A stretch of DNA of 64,000 nt, from assembly GCF_007474535.1 (NCBI RefSeq), contig NZ_VKNW01000012.1, positions 1-64,000 on the forward strand. The letters run 5' to 3'. A program made the position numbers and the translations under genes. Below the pieces are notes generated by a model. That model did no database searches. It had not been told where the DNA came from and saw nothing but the letters and a program-made list of their open reading frames with translations. Origin of the DNA: Chryseobacterium echinoideorum (GTDB lineage Bacteria > Bacteroidota > Bacteroidia > Flavobacteriales > Weeksellaceae). Of the stretch, positions 60,049 to 64,000 are shown in pieces; within the stretch, counting starts at the first letter, position 1, and every line of letters starts with the position of its first letter.

Positions 60049-61272
60049 ATGAAAGACAACTCATTATCTAATATACTCAACCAATACGACAGTAAGGAGC
60101 AGATTGACGGGCAGTTATATACCCTGAATCTGGGACCTACTCACCCTGCAACACACGGAATCTTTCAAAACGTACTTACGATGGACGGAGAGAGAATTCT
60201 GCATTCTGAGCAAACCGTTGGATATATTCACAGAGCATTTGAGAAAATTTCTGAAAGAAGAAACTATTCTCAGATTACGACGCTCACAGATCGTATGAAT
60301 TATTGCTCTGCGCCAATCAATAATCTTGGATGGCACATGACGGTAGAAAAACTCATCGGAGTTGAGGTTCCTAAACGTGTAGATTATATGCGTGTTATCC
60401 TGATGGAATTGGCAAGAATCGGTGACCATTTGATTTGTAACGGAGTAACAGGAATGGATTCCGGAGCAATTACAGGTCTTACCTATATGTTTATTGAGAG
60501 AGAGCGTATCTATGATATGTACGAGCAGATATGCGGCGCAAGAATGACAACCAATATGGGAAGAATCGGAGGTTTTGAAAGAGATTTCACTCCAAAATTC
60601 CATGAGCTGATCAAAGATTTTCTTAAAACTTTTCCGCCCAGATTTCAGGAATTCTGTAATCTTTTAGAAAGAAACAGAATCTTCATGGACAGAACCATAG
60701 GAACAGGTGGAATTTCAGCTGAAAGAGCTTTGAGTTATGGTTTTACAGGACCAAATTTACGTGCAGCAGGAGTTGATTATGACGTAAGAGTCGCACAACC
60801 TTATTCATCTTATCAGGATTTCGACTTTATCATTCCTGTAGGAACAGCCGGAGATACGTATGACCGTTTTATGGTTCGACAGCAGGAGATTTGGGAATCT
60901 ATTAAAATTATTAAACAAGCTTACGAAAATCTTCCTGAAGGAGATTTCCATGCCGATGTTCCTGATTTTTACCTTCCTGAAAAAGCCGATGTTTATCAGA
61001 AAATGGAAGCTTTGATCTATCATTTCAAAATCGTAATGGGAGAAACAGATGTCCCTAAAGGTGAAGTGTACCATGCTGTAGAAGGTGGAAACGGAGAATT
61101 AGGTTTTTACCTCGTAAGTGATGGGGGAAGAAGTCCTTACAGACTGCATTTCAGAAGACCTTGCTTTATCTATTATCAGGCTTATCCTGAAATGATTACA
61201 GGTTCTGTAATATCAGATGCGATCGTTACGATGTGTAGTATGAATATTATTGCGGGAGAATTAGACGCATAA
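60049..61272 (+). CDS. nuoD: NADH-quinone oxidoreductase subunit D
   Basis: This 407-aa 49-kDa-type subunit lines the quinone chamber and shares its fold with NiFe hydrogenase large subunits. Visible family segments are LNLGPTHPATHGIFQNVL, TVGYIHRAFEKISERR, TDRMNYCSAPINN and SDGGRSPYRLHFRRPCF. The His and Tyr of the quinone site lie in HPATHG and DRMNY. Length is normal. Confidence 0.96.
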   Translation: MKDNSLSNILNQYDSKEQIDGQLYTLNLGPTHPATHGIFQNVLTMDGERILHSEQTVGYIHRAFEKISERRNYSQITTLTDRMNYCSAPINNLGWHMTVEKLIGVEVPKRVDYMRVILMELARIGDHLICNGVTGMDSGAITGLTYMFIERERIYDMYEQICGARMTTNMGRIGGFERDFTPKFHELIKDFLKTFPPRFQEFCNLLERNRIFMDRTIGTGGISAERALSYGFTGPNLRAAGVDYDVRVAQPYSSYQDFDFIIPVGTAGDTYDRFMVRQQEIWESIKIIKQAYENLPEGDFHADVPDFYLPEKADVYQKMEALIYHFKIVMGETDVPKGEVYHAVEGGNGELGFYLVSDGGRSPYRLHFRRPCFIYYQAYPEMITGSVISDAIVTMCSMNIIAGELDA

Positions 61273-61283
61273 AAAGAAGACGT

Positions 61284-61347
61284 CAGACATCAGATTTTAG
61301 ATGTTAGACTCTTTACTTTATATATAAAATTTAAAATCTGATGTCTG
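61284..61347. repeat. Large inverted repeat between nuoD and nuoE
   Basis: CAGACATCAGATTTTA (61284-61299) is repeated in perfect inverse as TAAAATCTGATGTCTG (61332-61347). The stem can be extended to about 19 pairs with one G-T pair, with a loop of about 30 nt. Further copies of ATCTGGCATCTG and GAAATCT follow to 61370. It is transcribed with the operon and would form a stable hairpin in the mRNA. Confidence 0.65.
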
Positions 61348-61377
61348 AAATCTGGCATCTGAAATCTTAGATAAAAA

Positions 61378-61887
61378 ATGAGCGAAACAATAGCTTTTAA
61401 ACCAGAAAGTTTAGCACAGGTTCACAAAATTATTGCAAGATATCCGGAAGGAAAACAAAAATCAGCTTTAATTCCTGTTTTGCATTTAGCACAAAAAGAA
61501 TTTGGTGGGTGGTTAGACGTTCCTGTAATGGATTATGTAGCTGATTTGTTGACTATTAAACCTATTGAAGTATACGAAGTTGCTACTTTCTATACCATGT
61601 TTAATATGAAACCGGTTGGGAAATATGTTTTAGAGGTTTGCAGAACAGGACCTTGCATGGTTTCGGGAAGTGAAAAAATACTTAATCACATCAGAACCAA
61701 GCTGAATATTAAGGACGGACAAACTACTGAAGACGGAATGTTTACATTAAAACCGGCTGAATGTCTTGGTGCTTGTGGATACGCTCCGATGATGCAGCTC
61801 GGTAAATTCTTTCATGAAAATTTAACGATAGAAAAAGTAGACGAAATCCTTGATCTTTGCAGAGAAGGACAGATTGATCTGGGCTAA
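61378..61887 (+). CDS. nuoE: NADH-quinone oxidoreductase subunit E
   Basis: This 169-aa subunit carries the [2Fe-2S] cluster N1a. The ligands are in LEVCRTGPCMVSGS (two Cys four apart) and ECLGACGYAPMMQL (two Cys). The N-terminal helical domain (EVYEVATFYTMFNMKPVGKY) fits the thioredoxin-like family. It works with NuoF in NADH oxidation. Confidence 0.95.
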   Translation: MSETIAFKPESLAQVHKIIARYPEGKQKSALIPVLHLAQKEFGGWLDVPVMDYVADLLTIKPIEVYEVATFYTMFNMKPVGKYVLEVCRTGPCMVSGSEKILNHIRTKLNIKDGQTTEDGMFTLKPAECLGACGYAPMMQLGKFFHENLTIEKVDEILDLCREGQIDLG

Positions 61888-61961
61888 AATAATTTTAAAC
61901 TAATTAAAAAAAGCGTATAGCATAGTGAAAGCTAGAAACTATTCGCTAAAAGCATATAACA
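61888..61961. repeat. Degenerate repeats between nuoE and nuoF
   Basis: The 74-bp gap has GCGTATAGCATAGTGAAAGCT, then TATTCGCTAAAAGC, related in style to the nuoC-nuoD gap. No promoter is seen, so nuoF is transcribed from upstream. Confidence 0.35.
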
Positions 61962-63314
61962 ATGAGTAAAAAACTTTTACTTAAAGACGCACACATAGAA
62001 GGTATACGTTACTTTGAAACTTACCGTAAACAGGGAGGTTACACCGCAGCGGAAAAAGCTTTGAAAATGACACCGGATGAAATTCTGGAAGAAGTAAAAG
62101 CTTCAGGACTTCGTGGTCGTGGTGGTGCAGGTTTCCCTACAGGCATGAAATGGAGTTTTTTGGCAAAACCGGAAGGCGTTCCAAGACACTTGGTAGTAAA
62201 TGCTGATGAATCTGAACCGGGAACTTTCAAAGACAGATACCTGATGGAGTTTCTTCCTCATTTATTGATCGAAGGAATGCTGATTTCATCTTACTGTTTG
62301 GGTTCAAATGTTTCTTACATTTACATCCGTGGAGAATATTCCTGGATTCCTGATATTCTTGAAGAAGCTATTGAAGAAGCTAAAGCAGCCGGATTTTTAG
62401 GTAAAAATATTTTAGGAAGCGGTTTCGATTGTGAAATTTACGTTCAAAGAGGAGGTGGAGCATACATCTGTGGTGAAGAAACCGCATTGCTTGAATCTCT
62501 TGAAGGAAAAAGAGGAAATCCAAGACTAAAACCGCCATTCCCGGCTGTAAAAGGACTTTGGGAAAGACCAACGGTAGTAAATAATGTTGAATCTATTGCG
62601 GCAGTGGTTCCAATCATTGATATTACAGGAGCCGAATATGCTAAAATTGGAGTAGGTAGATCCACAGGTACAAAGTTGATTTCCGCTTGTGGTAACATCA
62701 ACAAACCGGGAGTTTATGAGATCGACATGACCATTACGGTTGAGGAATTTATCTACTCTGAAGAATATTGTGGAGGAATTAAAGACGGGAAAAGATTAAA
62801 AGCCTGTATCCCTGGAGGAAGCTCAGTTCCTATTGTTCCTGCTAATTTATTATTGAAAACCGTAAACGGAGAACCAAGATACATGAACTACGAATCATTG
62901 GCAGACGGAGGTTTTGCTACCGGAACCATGATGGGTTCAGGAGGTTTCATCGTGTTGGATGAAGATCAATGTATCGTAGAACATACGATGACTTTGGCGA
63001 GATTTTATAACCACGAAAGTTGTGGGCAATGTACTCCTTGCCGTGAAGGAACAGGATGGATGTACAAGATTTTAAAGAAAATAGAAAACGGACAAGGAAA
63101 AATGGAAGATATTGATTTGCTTTGGGACATCCAGAGAAAAATCGAAGGAAATACAATTTGTCCATTAGGAGATGCAGCAGCTTGGCCTGTTGCAGCAGCG
63201 ATCCGTCATTTCAGAGATGAATTTGAGTGGCATATTAAAAATCCGGAATTGTGCTTAACGCAAAACTATGGATTGGCAAATTATGCAGATCCTATTCCGT
63301 CCACTGTTAGTTAA
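61962..63314 (+). CDS. nuoF: NADH-quinone oxidoreductase subunit F
   Basis: This 450-aa subunit binds NADH, FMN and a [4Fe-4S] cluster (N3). The FMN/NADH site is GLRGRGGAGFPTGMKW, followed by NADESEPGTFKDRYLME and RGGGAYICGEETALLESLEG. The cluster ligands are in ESCGQCTPCREGTGW and NTICPLGDAAAWP. Length is normal. An outer-membrane-type gene follows 23 bp later, where nuoG would be expected next. Confidence 0.96.
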   Translation: MSKKLLLKDAHIEGIRYFETYRKQGGYTAAEKALKMTPDEILEEVKASGLRGRGGAGFPTGMKWSFLAKPEGVPRHLVVNADESEPGTFKDRYLMEFLPHLLIEGMLISSYCLGSNVSYIYIRGEYSWIPDILEEAIEEAKAAGFLGKNILGSGFDCEIYVQRGGGAYICGEETALLESLEGKRGNPRLKPPFPAVKGLWERPTVVNNVESIAAVVPIIDITGAEYAKIGVGRSTGTKLISACGNINKPGVYEIDMTITVEEFIYSEEYCGGIKDGKRLKACIPGGSSVPIVPANLLLKTVNGEPRYMNYESLADGGFATGTMMGSGGFIVLDEDQCIVEHTMTLARFYNHESCGQCTPCREGTGWMYKILKKIENGQGKMEDIDLLWDIQRKIEGNTICPLGDAAAWPVAAAIRHFRDEFEWHIKNPELCLTQNYGLANYADPIPSTVS

Positions 63315-63337
63315 TTTATAATTTATTTAGGCACAAA

Positions 63338-64000
63338 TTGAAAAAAAAGTTTTCATTACTGCTGTTTTTAGTAGTAGCGTCTGTTGTAAGCGCACAAACA
63401 GAACCCTTCAAAAAAGGGTCTGTAATGATTTTTTGGGGTTGGAACAATGCAAAATATTCAAACTCAGACATTCATTTTAAAGGGAAAGATTACGACTTTC
63501 AGCTGGATAATGTGGTCGCTCATGACAGACAGACCAAATTTGATTGGAATATTTATTTCAATCCGGGAAATTTAACTATTCCACAGGTAAATTATAGAAT
63601 TACCTATTTCCCTAAAGATAATTTCGGGATTACCTTAGGAATGGATCATATGAAATATGTGATGGATCAGAATCAGGTTGTAGATTTTAAAGGATACATC
63701 CACGATCCAAAATATTCCGGAATGATAAATAATGGTAAAGTAGATCTTAAAGATGCTGAGTTTTTGACATTCGAGCATACAGACGGTCTTAATTACATCA
63801 ATATTGGAGCGCAGAAGTATCATAATGTTCTAAACAAAAAAAATGTTGATCTATTTTTGAGTTACGGAGCAGGATTAGGAGCTTTACTGCCTAAGTCTAA
63901 TGTGAGACTGATGGGAAATGAAAGAAGTGACAGATTTCATCTCGCAGGCTTTGGTTTAGATGCGAGAGCTGCGGTAAGTGTGGTTGCCATAAGACACATT
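63338..64000 (+). CDS. Exported, outer-membrane-type protein, 3' end outside the window
   Basis: The frame from a TTG at 63338 is open to the window edge (221 codons). A signal peptide is clear: MKKKFSLLLFLVVASVVSAQ. The mature part has alternating aromatic and polar residues and many short strands (MIFWGWNNAKYSNSDIHF, RITYFPKDNFGITLGM, VDLFLSYGAGLGALLP), as in beta-barrel proteins of the outer membrane. No ATG start gives a signal peptide, so TTG is preferred. It starts 23 bp after nuoF, which suggests cotranscription with complex I genes. The function is unknown. Confidence 0.72.
   Translation, partial: MKKKFSLLLFLVVASVVSAQTEPFKKGSVMIFWGWNNAKYSNSDIHFKGKDYDFQLDNVVAHDRQTKFDWNIYFNPGNLTIPQVNYRITYFPKDNFGITLGMDHMKYVMDQNQVVDFKGYIHDPKYSGMINNGKVDLKDAEFLTFEHTDGLNYINIGAQKYHNVLNKKNVDLFLSYGAGLGALLPKSNVRLMGNERSDRFHLAGFGLDARAAVSVVAIRHI

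Overview
The window comes from a low-GC Bacteroidota genome, most likely a Chryseobacterium-like member of the Flavobacteriia. The reasons are a complete gldK-gldL-gldM-gldN core of the type IX secretion system (T9SS), a protein with a T9SS type B C-terminal sorting signal, DUF4270 and DUF3810 proteins, several lipoproteins, and repeated promoter boxes of the Bacteroidota form TAnnTTTG. Nearly all of it is chromosomal housekeeping sequence. I see no insertion sequence, prophage or CRISPR array.

Layout. 1-5.1 kb: a cut-off lipoprotein gene, a small XRE regulator with a palindromic operator candidate, a 42-bp tandem repeat, maeB and a BadF-type sugar kinase. 5.2-9.3 kb: GtrA, PlsC, a sugar MFS transporter with an inserted coiled coil, and a DUF3810 metalloprotease-like protein. 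9.3-11.2 kb: sparse, with a candidate small RNA, an orphan gene and a small lipoprotein. 11.2-21.4 kb, minus strand: a GT5-like protein, DUF4270 lipoprotein, glmS, gldK, gldL, gldM, gldN and an FAD oxidoreductase, which is the T9SS motor locus. 21.5-24.7 kb: panC, a Lys-Leu-Lys tRNA operon, aroK, an S4 RNA-binding protein and an FKBP-like lipoprotein. 24.8-38.1 kb: an FMN glutamate-synthase-like protein, a serine hydrolase, mtaB, a broken toxin-antitoxin pair, a DPP IV peptidase, two small proteins, an alpha-glucan phosphorylase homologue without the PLP lysine, a possible nuclease and a T9SS type B cargo protein.

38.1-45.8 kb, minus strand: a six-gene, largely overlapping block (membrane TPR protein, membrane bpX6-like protein, vWA/beta-propeller protein, bpX5-like protein, MoxR AAA+ ATPase, bpX4-like protein). 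It fits the MoxR-vWA-beta-propeller ternary systems predicted to act in biological conflict and is the most interesting system in the window. 45.9-58.3 kb: an SDR/HxlR divergent pair with a palindromic operator, deoD, an epimerase, a GNAT-nitrilase fusion, a PQQ sugar dehydrogenase, aroE, a DUF349 protein, ribD, yigZ, a zinc metallopeptidase, a GNAT protein and a missed 58-aa membrane protein. 58.4 kb to the end: nuoA-nuoF of respiratory complex I with repeat-filled gaps, then an outer-membrane-type protein gene that starts right after nuoF and runs off the window.

All calls come from reading the sequence. Family names rest on recognised motifs and no database search was run. bpX family numbers are from memory.
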